From: Opisthocomus hoazin
Lineage: Eukaryota; Chordata; Aves; Opisthocomiformes; Opisthocomidae
Assembly (NCBI RefSeq): GCF_030867145.1
Contig: NC_134416.1
Coordinates: 91,985,183 to 92,049,182, forward strand
Reading direction: 5' to 3'
Length of the DNA stretch: 64,000 bases
Shown: in pieces, positions 45,233 to 58,200 of the stretch
Layout of the letters: each line of letters opens with the position of its first letter
Position numbering within the stretch: the first letter of the stretch is position 1
The notes under the pieces: generated by a model
Told to the model about the DNA's origin: nothing
Database searches by the model: none
Seen by the model: only the letters and a program-made list of their open reading frames with translations
Translations under genes and position numbers: made by a program

Positions 45233-46060
45233 AGCCGCGCACCGGCGACAGGCGGCGGGGCCCCGGCCGAGCCCGCCCGCTCCGGAGGAGGAGCTGCGGA
45301 GGGGCCGGGCCCGTGCGGAGTCGCCTGGTCTACCCTGGCAGGGGCGGGAGGGTTTTGCTTCCCGCAGCTGTCGTTTCCCCAGTGCCATCGAGAGCCCCTC
45401 CGCGGGGGGGGAGCTTCTGCTTCGCGGCTCGACGCCGGGCGCAGCGGCCGCGGGAGGCTGCGGCCGCGCTGGGCCGGTGGCCCTCGCCTCTCGCACGGCG
45501 GCCGCGGCCGGCCTCGGGCAGGAGGGCCGAGCGAAACCCCCGCCCGCTGCCGCCGTCTCGCCGGGCTCCGGCCTTCCCCGCGGGCCGGCGGGCGGGTGGG
45601 GGCCGCGGCGCACCCGGGGCTCGGGGCTGGGCGTGCGGCAGGAGGGCGGCCCTGCTTCCCGCCGTGTGTCCGTCGGGCTCTCCGTCCGGATCGTGAGGCT
45701 CAAACCGGGCGTGTGCGATTCCCCATCGGCTCCCCCGAGCTCGGGAGCTGGTCCTGCCGGCAGCGCCGGGGCCTGCCTGTGTCTGCGGGTGCTGGTTTTG
45801 GCAACCGGTGTTAACTTTCGGTGAGAGCTGGCGTGGCTGTGGCAGGGCGAGCGCAGCGAGAGCTGGGCGAGCTGCGGGAGGATGCTCTGCTCTGCTCTGC
45901 GGGTTATGGAAACCTCGCTGCTGTGTGCGTGATGGCAGCTGCGCTGCCCAGACCCCGGAGACCATACCGAATCCCAGAGGGGGGAACACCTATAGGCTCT
46001 TTCGATGAGTTACTTTATCTGAGGTAAAGAAGAGTGTTGTTGTAAAATAGCCTTTCAAAC

Positions 46061-46162
46061 ATGGCAGTCGTTTACTTGCTGTCTCAGCAGTGTGTCGAAA
46101 GAAGAGGCGTGCTCGGTAACCCACGTTTCAAAGGTCACAGTGCTACAGCTCCAGGCTTCTGA
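46061..46162 (+). other. Possible upstream open reading frame in the GPLD1 leader
   Basis: An ATG at 46061 opens a 33-codon frame (start MAVVYLLSQQ) ending in TGA 23 bases before the GPLD1 ATG. If the GPLD1 transcript starts upstream of 46061 this frame could dampen translation. The start site of transcription is unknown; a GAG|GTAAAG donor-like sequence at 46021-46028 could instead remove part of the leader. Confidence 0.3.
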
Positions 46163-46185
46163 AGACCACAGTTCCAGCCAGCGAC

Positions 46186-46282
46186 ATGGCTGGTGTGAAG
46201 ATTTGGTCTGTTCTGCTGGTTGTACTGTGCCGTTTCTGTCAAAGGTGTGTCCCAAGTGGAATTTCCACACATGTTGAAATAG
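46186..46282 (+). CDS. GPLD1: GPLD1 exon 1, signal peptide
   Basis: Start context GCGACATGG. It encodes [20 protein letters not shown], a typical signal peptide with a Leu/Val core, then GISTHVEI, the start of the catalytic domain with its first metal-binding His. The donor is GTAAGA; exit phase 1. Confidence 0.93.
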
Positions 46283-49200
46283 GTAAGACGTCTTCAGAAT
46301 GGATTTTTGTGTTTTAGGAGTTGCTTGGGAGGAGAATTCAGATTCATCTGCAAAGCAAAAGGAGGAAACAATGTTAAAGTAATGAGCATTCCACATAGTT
46401 TTAAGAAAATGTGAAGAACACACAGGATAGACGGGTAGTTTGGTTTTTGGAGTTTGAAACTTTGCAGTTTTTATAAGCAAAATGTTTGGATCTGCTTGGT
46501 TGCATATTTTTCCGTCTGCTAAACCACAGGCATTATGTAACTGGAGTGTCTGTGAGTTACGCAGGCAGGGTTTGGTTTGGAGAAAGGAGAGGAATACTTT
46601 GCACCACAGTTTATGGATTGTTATATTTAAACTAGAGAATAATACACATCATCTGTGGTAGCTCTGTTTTCAAACCACTGTGTATTAATTTTGCCGTATC
46701 TGCATAAAATAGATAAAATGCTGTGATGTGTTTGTATCTGTGACTAAAATAATGACAGTTCTGTTCTGTGTCTCTAGTAGGTTGCTATCTGTAGCCTGAA
46801 CAGCCTAGATTTGTAGAGAATGAAGGAGAGAGCCGAGTGAGCATCAAAGTGGGGAAATAATTCTGGTTTGAATTTCTTGTTTGTGTGTGTTATTTTTAAA
46901 ATCTGTTTTCTGCTGTAGTTGTTGCAAGAACACTCATGAGTAGCATGAGGTTATTCTGAAACATTTACTCATAATAAATTGACAATTTTAACTTTTTTTT
47001 TCTGCTGTTTCTGATTCTAAATCATTGTTCAAACAGATAGTAAAACGTATGATGTCCCTGTTCGGGTAATCTCCTTAGGCTTTAAATACTGAATACATGC
47101 AACTTCCAACAAGTTAAAGGCTGGGATTATTCATGGCATTCATTTGGGACCACGAGTATGTTCCCTTACTGAATGTTGTACCCCTGGCCAACGTCCTGCA
47201 ACCATTCGCTTTTCCTGACGATATGTCAAGAAACCCACAGTAATCGGTAGGAGAAGTTGCGCTGCCTGAGGCTAAGCAAAGGCATACATCTTTGCACACT
47301 CGGGGCTCAGATTACTGGGTATGAGCTTCATAAAGCTTGAAATAACAGATTTGGCAGGATAGAGTACATTTGCAAGAAATCTGCAAAGAGAAACAACAGC
47401 TTGCAGATCTGCCCCGAAGCAGCTTGTCATCAAGGAAGCATACTGCAGAAAACGTGCATTTACGTGCTTTAAAGATCATGGTTGTCTGAGGAGTAGCGTG
47501 TACACTGAACTATTGGGTGGTAGTTTCCAACAAATTTTGTCCGTTTGTCTGAAAATGACATTAAACTGGGTTCGACTCTGCTGTTGCTAAAATCAGTGCT
47601 TTCATTAATGTACAAACGAAAGTCCATGATGATAAGACACTGAAATTTGCTGCCAAATCCAAACACTGAGTATTCCGGGGGAGGGGGGGGGGGGGGGGGG
47701 AGGGGGGGGGAAAGAGAGATATGAAAACCCCAAACTGCAGAAAGGAATGCATCTAACTCAAAACCAGCACCAAAGTCTATCCTGGACCGACTCCTGAAAG
47801 TCCTTTTAAAAGGGGTAAAAAGCTCTGCCTGTTCAGCGTGTCGATCATGTGCGGTGTGCTCGGCGGAGCTGCGCAGTGCCCCGCTTGCCACGGCCGCGTG
47901 TCTGAGTGGGGCTCTCTGGAGCTGCGGGGATCCATCGTGAACTTCGTTGCGGAGGTGAACTTGTAGGACATGGGCTCACATGAGGCAGGAGAGAAGTCAG
48001 GGGATGGGGAACAGGAGGCAGGAAAAGCGAAAGGCCAAATGGAGAGTCTCCCGTGCTGGAAATAGAAATGTGTGTTGGAATGGCTGAGCCTTAAAATTAC
48101 AAACTTGTTTTAATTATTATTTTGAAGTTGTTCCTGTTTTGGTGCAAGATTGGTCCTTAAGGTGTCTGAACATGTTTGTGTAAGGATGGCTGAGATCAGT
48201 TGGTAAAATTCAAAGTGAAAGATCATTTAGACCCACACAGTTTTGTCTAGATCTTATTCCAGAATGAGAGTGGGATTTTTTTTTGTGACGTGATTTGTTT
48301 GGTAAGGCTCCAGTTAAATTCAGCATGTTCTGGGTTATCTTGATCAGTCTTGGTTTGTAAATAACTTTAAATGAGGACTAAAACTTTGTGTGGGAAGGCA
48401 AGAGAGTAACCCATGCATGCAGTTTCAACCAAATTATTTTAGAGGCGGTGTTGGGTATTTTTAGAATAGTGTTACTGGATTATCCCTGGGATCTAACGTC
48501 AATTAGAAGGAGACTTCATTAAAGAAAAGTGGTGTCAGTTTGTTGCATTCTCTTGTTACGCTTGCTCAAGGAATATTTTGGCAGCAATAATGTCTGCTTA
48601 TTTATTCAGTGAATAAATAATATTATTTACCTTGCTGACTTTAGACTTTTGTTGGTTTTCATGCATGTTAAAAATTAATCAAACTCTTAAATGTCCGCGT
48701 GGATGCCTGAGGTACCTTTTTCAATGTTAAGGGCAACAGTGAAACTGAATTACAATTCATGTGGGTCCTTTACAGCTAGAATTTTGTGATCCGTACTCTC
48801 TGTGTGCTGGGTGTGATCCATCACAGTTCACTGCTGTAGCTCCGTTCTGGACACAGGGAGTTCCTTTGCCTTTTCCCTGCGATTTCGGCTTTGTTGGTCA
48901 GCTTGGGAGCTGGGTATTAGAGGGAGACTGATGAGACCTCAGTGTCCGGGTGGGCCACAGAAACAGTGTTTCCGTATTAGCTCCCTGGGTGAGAAAACAC
49001 ACCAGCGTTTTCTGAGAAATCGGGTTTCGTGCACCTGCGCCACTTGGCTTAGAGATGACATAATTCTGGTTTTTGATAATGCTTCTGACGAGACATGGGC
49101 CTGGCCACAGTACCTATAAATCAATACTTCAATATGTTGTTTTGCAGCACATAGAGCTCTGGAATTTTTCGTTAAGCACGAAGGGAATGTTAATTATAGA

Positions 49201-52200
49201 CAGGTAGGAAGCATGTTATTGCTTAATTGTGTATGCCTTCTGAGTGTTTTTCTGTCTGTCTTTCTGCCTTTCTTCATTATTTTTTCTCAGTAATATGTGT
49301 GTAACCTGTGCCTAGACTGTATTTTTACCTTGTTTTGTTGAAAATCGTTTGACTCCTTCTGAATACTATTGCAAACATGTAGTAAGTATAATGATGTGTA
49401 TGTACTGTGTGTGGTTTCTTGCATTTTTTTCCACCATCTGAAGTCATACCCTCTGTGGGTCATTGTATTAGAAGAATCAGTAGAGGACTTCTGGAAAGGA
49501 GATTTAGTAAAGAGAGCAAAATGACAGCAAGGTTTTTAATTTAGTCCACCACATATGTCATTTAACCAATTTCTGATTGGCGCAAATAGCTTTTTCTTTC
49601 ATGGGCTGTATCCAGCAGAGCACTGTAAGCATGTGGACAGTTTTCGGAAGCACATGAACAAAACACAGATGTGTTTCGTGTTTAATACATTTTCAGCATC
49701 CTTTAGCGCAATGTAAAGAAGACCGTTTTATATCATTTGATCTTTTATCCAAGTAGGAGATCACTCAAGGGAGATATGCACATTGTCTGCTGTAGACAGC
49801 TATGCTGTGATTCAGAGGGTGGGAGATAGCAGACCAGGCTTTGTGTCTAGTCCGAGAGGAGGAAAGTACCCTCAGAAGGGGACTTTGCCAGTACGGAAGT
49901 TAGATCATATCAATACTTTCCTAAATGGCCTTCCAAACTGCAGTATATACTGATTAGTTTCACTTACAAGTATTTTGTCAAGGGGAGGAGAGGGATGGGA
50001 TGATGTGGGGTGGTGACAACACTGAAATAATGTGTTTTGCCAATATAATGGTTGTATCTTGCTGGATATTTAGATTTTATCTTCAGTATTGGCAGTGAAC
50101 TGTGGGTTTGTGCTGTGCAATAGCATTCTGATTCCTTTTTTCACCATCCTTCTCCCAGTTATTACTAAACCACCAAGATGCATTTCAGGCTGGGAGCATT
50201 TATCCTGATGCCTTTTATCCTTCAATCTGCAAAAGTGGTAAGAAAAGCTTTATAAGTCCGATATTGTAACAACTGTATTTTTATGTCAAATTTAGTAGCG
50301 TTGAAAATGGTGATGTTGTAAGAAATAAAGTATGGCCAAAAATATCTTCCTGCAAAATCATCCACCATTTTTGTTAGTATTTTGAGCCTTTTTGTAGAAC
50401 TATGTAAGAAAATAATATGTTTGAAAAAGTTTTAAGAAAGTAAATTTTGGGTAAATTTAACGTTTTAATGTGTAGGGCAATTTGATAGAAGGATGCTGTT
50501 TGACTAAATTAGGTCAGATGACTGAGTACTGTCTTGGGGAGAAAATAAGAGGACAAAATGATCTTTTTTCTATGTCTTAGGGGGAGCCTAGAGCTAATTT
50601 CTGTATTAGGAAGTACTGGTTTCTGTCCGATCAGTCACAAAGATGATAGGAGAATATAAAAAGCTCAGAAAAGCAGAGTAGTGGAGGACTTGCTCGGGAG
50701 GGGTAAGTGTAACATCCCAGTTTAAAGCCTTTTTTTTCCAGGCTGCTGTCTTTTGCCTTTTCCTGTTTGAAATTAATGTCAGTCGTAGTTTTGGTGCTTG
50801 CAGATCGAAAGACTGCACTACAAAACTAGCACCCTGTTGCAGCGACTGTAAAGAGTTGTGTCTTGACTTGCAGCTGGTCCCCTGATCTTTCAGCTCTGGT
50901 AGGTCAGCTCTTGATCATAATCAGCTTCTCCAGCAACAGCAGAGCTATAAAACGGCCAGCTAGGGCTTGCTCCAGGATATTTGCTACTAAAGTGGCATAT
51001 CTGGATAGTGAGCAATTAGCAAATGGAGCAAAGACAGCTTGCCCTCCAACAACAGGCTGTTAGGATGTTTAGGCAGATACAGAGACAAGGCTTGTGTGAG
51101 GATATCCGTCCAATTGATTGTTGAGATCTTACTGAAAGTCTAAACTATGGAAAGTAGTTTATTTTAGTGGGTCAGGCAAATTCAGATCAATTAAATTCAA
51201 AGTGTTCTTAGGATCTTTCTTTGGTATGCCTCGTTTTTTACATATTTTTTCAGCTGAGTGCCATTGCCTCCACTTAACTCAGTATCTGTTTTTCCTACCT
51301 CAAACTGCAAAATCCTTGTTTGCCTTTTCAAGGACACTTTCCCCATCTTTTCTCATTGCCTATTCTACTTCGAGTTGCATATCACACAGGGGCAGCTGGA
51401 ATTCTCATTGTGTCTCAGTCATAGGTTGTTCTACAGGTTGCTTGGTTTATATCCTGATGGGCAGGTTGTCCCATCCAGGTTGTCTGATGGAGGAGCTTCT
51501 CTGCTGTTACGTTGTGGTGCTCGGTTTACATCCAGGTTGCCCTGCTGCTCTAGTGTTTATTACTGTTTTTTTCTCCTGCCACTCACCAGGTCACTGCTCC
51601 TGGTCTTCTGCCTGGCTCTGCTAACATCTTGTCCCAAACTTCAGTCTTGCTTGCCTTATTTTCAGGACTGATGCTCTCCTGGGATTTCTTCAATTCCTAC
51701 CTTAACTTGGTTATTTCTATCTATCTCGTCTTTCCTTCTAACAGTTTTGGCTTCAACCAGGCCAGTGATCAGAGCCTCTCCATCAGCAGCCTCCAGCCCA
51801 CATTCCTTCACTAAATTGCCTTGTTTTCTACTTGGGCCACTTGTCAGCAGTCTCCTTAGTCAATGTGGAAGAAATACGTACCTCTACAGATCTGAGCTGT
51901 TTTAACTGCGTGCCTCTAGAGCAAGCACAAAGCCATCCAGACTGCCTTGCCAGGCAGGAGACAAACTTTGATGTGGAAGTCTACTCTAAGAACGTTTAAT
52001 TTTGGTCTAGCAAATCCCATCCTTATGTTATCTAGTTCAGCTGCACTGTAAAATGTCAAAGACGCCCGGAGGTAACTGAATCACCCACAAGGTCTGCTCT
52101 CTGTTTCAGCATTTAATGTACCTTAATCTTCCGCAGTTTCACAGTTCTGTCTGAACAACCTCATACTCTTCCTCCAAGTGTATTGATGGTCCAAACAATC

Positions 52201-55200
52201 TATCTCCTGCCTACCTTCTTCACCCTTAGAGAATTGTGCTGCTTGGTCTTGTCACTTCAGCATCACTTTGCCCTCAGTTTTATGTAGGTACACAGAAATT
52301 TTTAGGCAAGGTCACTATTAGATCCTGCATAATCTCTTCTGCATAAATCCAAGTGAGAGCAATAATTGATGCTTCAAAGGAAAAACTGATTTTTTTCCTG
52401 CTTTCCTCTGCCCTGCTTCTGCTCCTACACTGACTTTGCCATGCTGTTGAAAATGATGATGATGACATAGCCCTCCTTCACCCTGTGGAAACTGATACCG
52501 GTCCCAAAGCACGATATTTTAAGTTGGCTGCTGTGTCCGTCAGCTTTTCTGCCATACAGTTTAATGCATTCATTTAGTCAACAGCTTCTCTATCCTCTCC
52601 ATGTGGAGGCAGTTTTTCGTTGTACTATACCTACTCACAGGCACAGAGAAAGGGAGCAGGCACAGAATTTTCAGATGCTTCAAACCCAAATCATGGAAGG
52701 TAAATCTAGTGTTTCTTTTGAAAGTATAAATCATATAAAAATATATCTCATTTGGCTCTTTGCATATAAGTGGATTGCAGAATGTATTCTCTGTACAATA
52801 TGAAGTTGAACAGAAGTCTTATTTTTTATAGAGAAAAGCTTTTCTTTTTCTTTGTTATCTTTTTCTTTTTTCTCTTTTTCTTCCTCCCCCCAAAGGAAAA
52901 AATAAACAAATACTGATATAATTTTATTGCAATAGGAATATTCCATGATGTGTCTGAAGATACTCACTGGTCACCATTTCTCACGACAAGTATTCGCTAC
53001 ATCAGGAGGAATTATCCTCAGCCTTGGGAAGAGGTCAGGAAGTTTCTTTAACTTTTGACTTTGCTTTCTACTGTTTTCTTCACCTTTGCTTGTTGTTGCA
53101 ATTTCATCCTTTGGGAAGTGTAGAAAAAAACACACATTTTTAAATTATAGTCTCCGCTGATATAGGAAAATCTGAAATCCTGTTTTCATCTTTACCAAAC
53201 AAAAAAGTCATGATTTTCATATCAGTTATCTCCAGTGTGATCTGGTGCGTATGATATATTTCATAGGACCAAACTTTCAAATGTGGTTGGTGGTCTCGCA
53301 TTATTGTCAGATCTGGTTGAGTGTTTGCCACTTGAAATCTTTTAGAATTCGCACTTGTGAAATCTTGGACTAGGTCCTGATTAATTTATGGTATCTGAGC
53401 TACGTAGGAGGAGAGGGAAATAAATTGTCAAACTGAGAATGATTTTAAAGGTGATATTGTTTTCTTTTCCTTACTGGAGAATTTACCATTCTCTCTCTGC
53501 TTGGGAGGGTCATACAGATGGAGCAGCGTTTGGGAGCATGCACTCCCAGCAAGTTTGCCTGCCTTTTGACTGGCCATCAGTGATACTGATCTTGTGAATT
53601 ATTAACCCTTGGGAAGTATAAATTCATCAAAAACTGTGATTCAACTACAGATTTTTAGAAGACCTCTGGAACTTACAGTGATTCAATGCAGAGAGTCTTT
53701 TCTGGATAAATGGCATTTCTGTTGCTGATAAATTTATTCCAAATAACTTTTCTGTTTGTAGGAATAAGATGAGTAATTTCATACCTGGGCTTTAATCAAA
53801 TACTTTTACTGTGAACAGCACTTGCAGGGGAATGTCTTTCTCTCCTCTATGTGCCTGCACAACACCCATGGTGGCAGAGGGGGTTCACTCCTTGGAAGTG
53901 TTTGTGCCCAGTCCAGAAAAACACTTTCGTGCACATCTGACTTGAAGTACACAAGTTGTCCTGACATCAGCCCTGTAATTCTATGGCCTTGGACTGTGTG
54001 AAGTGCTTAAAGCTCCTCAAGTCACAAAAAGTGATTCCAGCATCAAGGACTGAGTGGTCAACGCTTTGTCATGCTAAGTTCTTAGATTGTAAGAGTTTCT
54101 CACTTATATCCTTGTATGATGCACTTGTGTAAAATGCTTACCTCTGCTTAAAGACGGGAGTATAATTACTGATATTACTGCAAGTGGATTGTTGTTATGT
54201 AGGCTACAGAGAAGCTGGTGGCCTTCCTGTTTGGAATTGCCTCTCATATGGTGGCAGATGTTAGCTGGCATAGCCTGGGCATCAACCAAGGATTTCTAAA
54301 GGCCATGGGAGAAGTAAGCATGTATTATTTTATTTATTGAAATAACTGCATTTATTGGAATTGATAGCTTAGCTGTGGACTCTGGTGGGGAGGGAACAGA
54401 AAAGCTGGAGTCCTGTTTCAGGAGGATTTTCAGAAAGGCGTAATGTCACCAACTCCGTAAGAATGAAGTTGGTCAGGTTTGGGACCTGTAGGCTTCAGGG
54501 CTGCTTGGACATTTTGTTTCTGCTCATATGTTTGTATGGAAGTATGAGTAAAAGAAATGGACAGTTCTGTGGTTTTTTTCTCTGTCTCCAGATCGATTTT
54601 CATGGTTCATACTCGGAAGCCCACAGTGTTGGCGATTTTGGTAATGTTTCTGTTTGCTGATCATAGATCCTTCTTTTGGAATAACGCTTCAAAACCACAG
54701 TGGGTGATTCTGGCTCTTACCCTGCGCAATGCAGGAGCCAAGAATGAGTCATATGGACACACATTCTCACTCTCCTCCACAGCTTGTAAAGCCCTGCTAT
54801 ACCTTTCCCCATGCTCCACGTTTCAGGAGATGTGGTAGGGCATGTGGACACTTGTATTAAAACCAAAACACAGGCTGAAGGATGCTAAAGTTTAGATGTA
54901 ATCACTACCGTGATTTTAAATTTTACATTCTTATTCTCTGGGAGTATAAAATATGGAGCATACTTTCATGCGAACCATTTCTGTATTCTAAATATATAGC
55001 TGGAGGACCTACCATATAAACATAGGTAGCATAGCCATATGAAGCTTCATCTGTGCTGTTTTCCATGAAAGATAACGGGTCTGGTTTGTTGGGCTTTGTG
55101 GGTTTTTTTTGCATTCTTCCATCCGCAGGAGGAGATGTACTGAGTCAGTATGAGCTGGACTTCAGTTATCTGGCATCGAAATGGTAAGATAATGAGGTTA

Positions 55201-58200
55201 CTTTCTTTAATAATAATTTCTAATTACTCTGTATACTGTGTTAAAACACAGAAAGTGCTCTGCTTCTTTATCTTTCTCTCAAAAGAAACGCTTGCAGCTT
55301 TTGGAATTTTTCTGAGTTTGGTATTCCTTATATGTATATTTACTGTTCCCTGACATGAAAAATTGGAAGTAGAGAAGAAAAAAAGAGTTTTACATATAGG
55401 AACACAGCAAGAAAGATTAAATTATTTATCTCTGAAGGGAATTAGAAGTAAATGTATATAAAATAATCAGTGAAAAAATTTTGCTGGAATGTCCTAGCAA
55501 TTAGTTAAATAAGTTAAGTAAATCTCACTTAGGTTTCCATTTAAAATTTTGGAAGTTAAGGGTGTTTGTGGTTATAGATGCTGTGGAAGTCAGACCAGTT
55601 TTAAAAGCATGAAAGAAGGAGCAGCTTTAGATATACACAATTTTTTTTTTCATAGTTTTTAACCGAAATAAAAAAACTCACATGCCTTTTTTTTTCCTAC
55701 TGATTAAAGTAGGTCATTTGGTTCATTTTGCTTAAGCAGGATGTAGTTCATCTAGGTGTAGAAGGCACAGTTTGTTAATAAAACTGTGGCACAGCTGTGG
55801 AAAAGGTCTGTTTGACTAGGAGTAGATTTAGCACAGCAGGGAGTTGGAGGACGTCCTCCAAGATTATGTGATCACCAAGCCAGGGAACCACTGTGGGGAG
55901 TGTGGAAACTCTACCAGCAGTAGCCGTAGGGAAATAGTTCTACAGCTCTCTGACTTTGAACCTATACAAAAGGAGAGTGTTGTGCAGAGTAACTACATGT
56001 GCAGTCCTGGTCTTTCTGGCCTTTGTAAATCTTCATGACCTTCTATAGTCTTTTGAAATTTAGAACATTTTAAAGCAGGCTATTGTTATGACAGAAACTG
56101 TGATCTTTTATTAGGTGATGTGGAAACTCTTGTTATAGCACTTATGTCTTGTTTTTAGGTATGTACCTGTGAAAGACCTAGCAGCTATCTATAAGGAATT
56201 TTATGGAAGAGAGATCATAACTGAAAGCACAATTACTGACTGTACTTACCTGCTGTTCCTTGAACTGTGAGTTGAATAGCTTTGTCTGGGTTTGCGTAAG
56301 TGAAACATACGTAGGAAAATGATGATAATCCTATTTGAAATGCCTTATACATCAAGGCCAGCAATACAGACTCTCTACTAGACCCCAAAATCATAAAACA
56401 CTTGAATTTTTTTAATAGCTAGAATACAAATTTGAACTGCTTAATGACTGTTAAATTCATTATTACACCATAGATTCAGCATCTTAGCTGTTTAACACAT
56501 TCATGCATTTAACGTATTTATGTCTATTTGTTTGAGAACAGCTGTGTCTTCAAGTACCATCGCATTGTGGCATGTTAGCAATATAATTTTCATGTACTGC
56601 AGTATGTACATACCTGAGTAGATGGCTTACCTACAATTTATGTAGATCCTTTCAAGTCCAAGAAGAATTCAAAAGACACTTTTGATATCTGGCAATGTCT
56701 GCTTTTGAATACCCTAAGCAGCCTAGCTGTATCCTTTATTTCAGTTAATTACCGATAGTCAAGCAGTATTTACGAACACTGTGAATCCCCTCCAAATTAA
56801 GGGCAGCAATAAAATTAATACCAGTACTTCTCACGTTACAGCTTTTAAAACTATATAAACAACCAACAGGGAAATGTAATGACTTGCATAGTATTTACCA
56901 TGCAGAAGCCTTGCAAAGAACATTTTAAATAAATAAATATTATTAAATGAAGCAAATTTATTCCTGAAGATTTTTTTTTTTTCAGGCATGGTGAAAGGCT
57001 TGCTGTTGCCAAGGTTGGTTTTCAGTTTTCTTTATAAAAATGAACATATAGCATGAAAATAATGTAATCCATCTTACTAAGTATGTTGCTTGTCTCTTAG
57101 CTTTTTCCAACGTATGCTAGTAAATCTCCGTTTCTGGTGGAGAAGTTCCATGAGTATTTCCTCGGAGGAGTGGATGACATGGCATTCTGGACAAACAATA
57201 TTTTTGAGCTGACGAGTCATATGCTAGAGAATGGAACCAGGTATCGCGTATTTCCTGTGCTCAATTTCTGACACCCATTTAATTATTCTTCTGAAGGCAG
57301 GTTCTTTCCTAGAAGATGTGCTGAGCTTTACATCCTCACTCGGACAAAGAATTTCTGTGGCTGTCTTTTACCCAGGTGCACAGCATTACACAGGCCTTGA
57401 GTTTGCATTTGTTCCGTGTTCACACTCCTTTTTCCATGCAAGGCTCTGGCGTGCCCAGCTGATACTCGACAGGGAAAATTTGGGGCATTCTTTAAGATAT
57501 ACTCAAGGGGATACTTAAATGTTGCATAGCCACGCCCTGAGGTTCTGCCTGGCCTGGCAGTCTGAGCTGTGGCTGTACCTTCTGGCTGTCATCAGCCAGC
57601 AAAGTTGTCCGTTCCTAGGGGAGGTCAGATATTGCCTTCAGACACTGAAGGCATCAAAAGAGTAAGCGTATATATTTTGGTGTTGGAAGCTCAGGCTTGT
57701 ACTCAGCATATCATATTTTTATAGAAGTTCTAGCCTTGTACTGCTCTGTTACAGGTGTAACCGTACTGTAAACAACTTTATAAGACCAACAGTAGCAATT
57801 AATCCATCCATTTATATGGAAAATGTCACTGCGGCTATTTTGGGAAATGATGTTTGAAATACAATATGGCATAATCTGTTTTGGTCTTTATTCCAGAATG
57901 GCACTTTCATTAGAAGTGCTTTGGAGTAATAGAATTAGCAGGGCACGTTACAACAAGTTTCCTTCAAGAGTTACAAAGACATGTGAGATTCTTATAGAAC
58001 CTAATCAAGGTCATTAAAATGAATATTGAGGGGTTTCTGAGGATTATAATGATGCTCTGATTTTGAATAAGCAGAGTTTCTTGAGAAAACTGATGACTTC
58101 TAATAGAGGCATCAGTAAGGATAAAAGTTGTATTTTTAATTTCACTTCCATTGCGGGAAAATCTTTAAAATGCATTCTGCATATTTCTCTAGTGGCTGCT

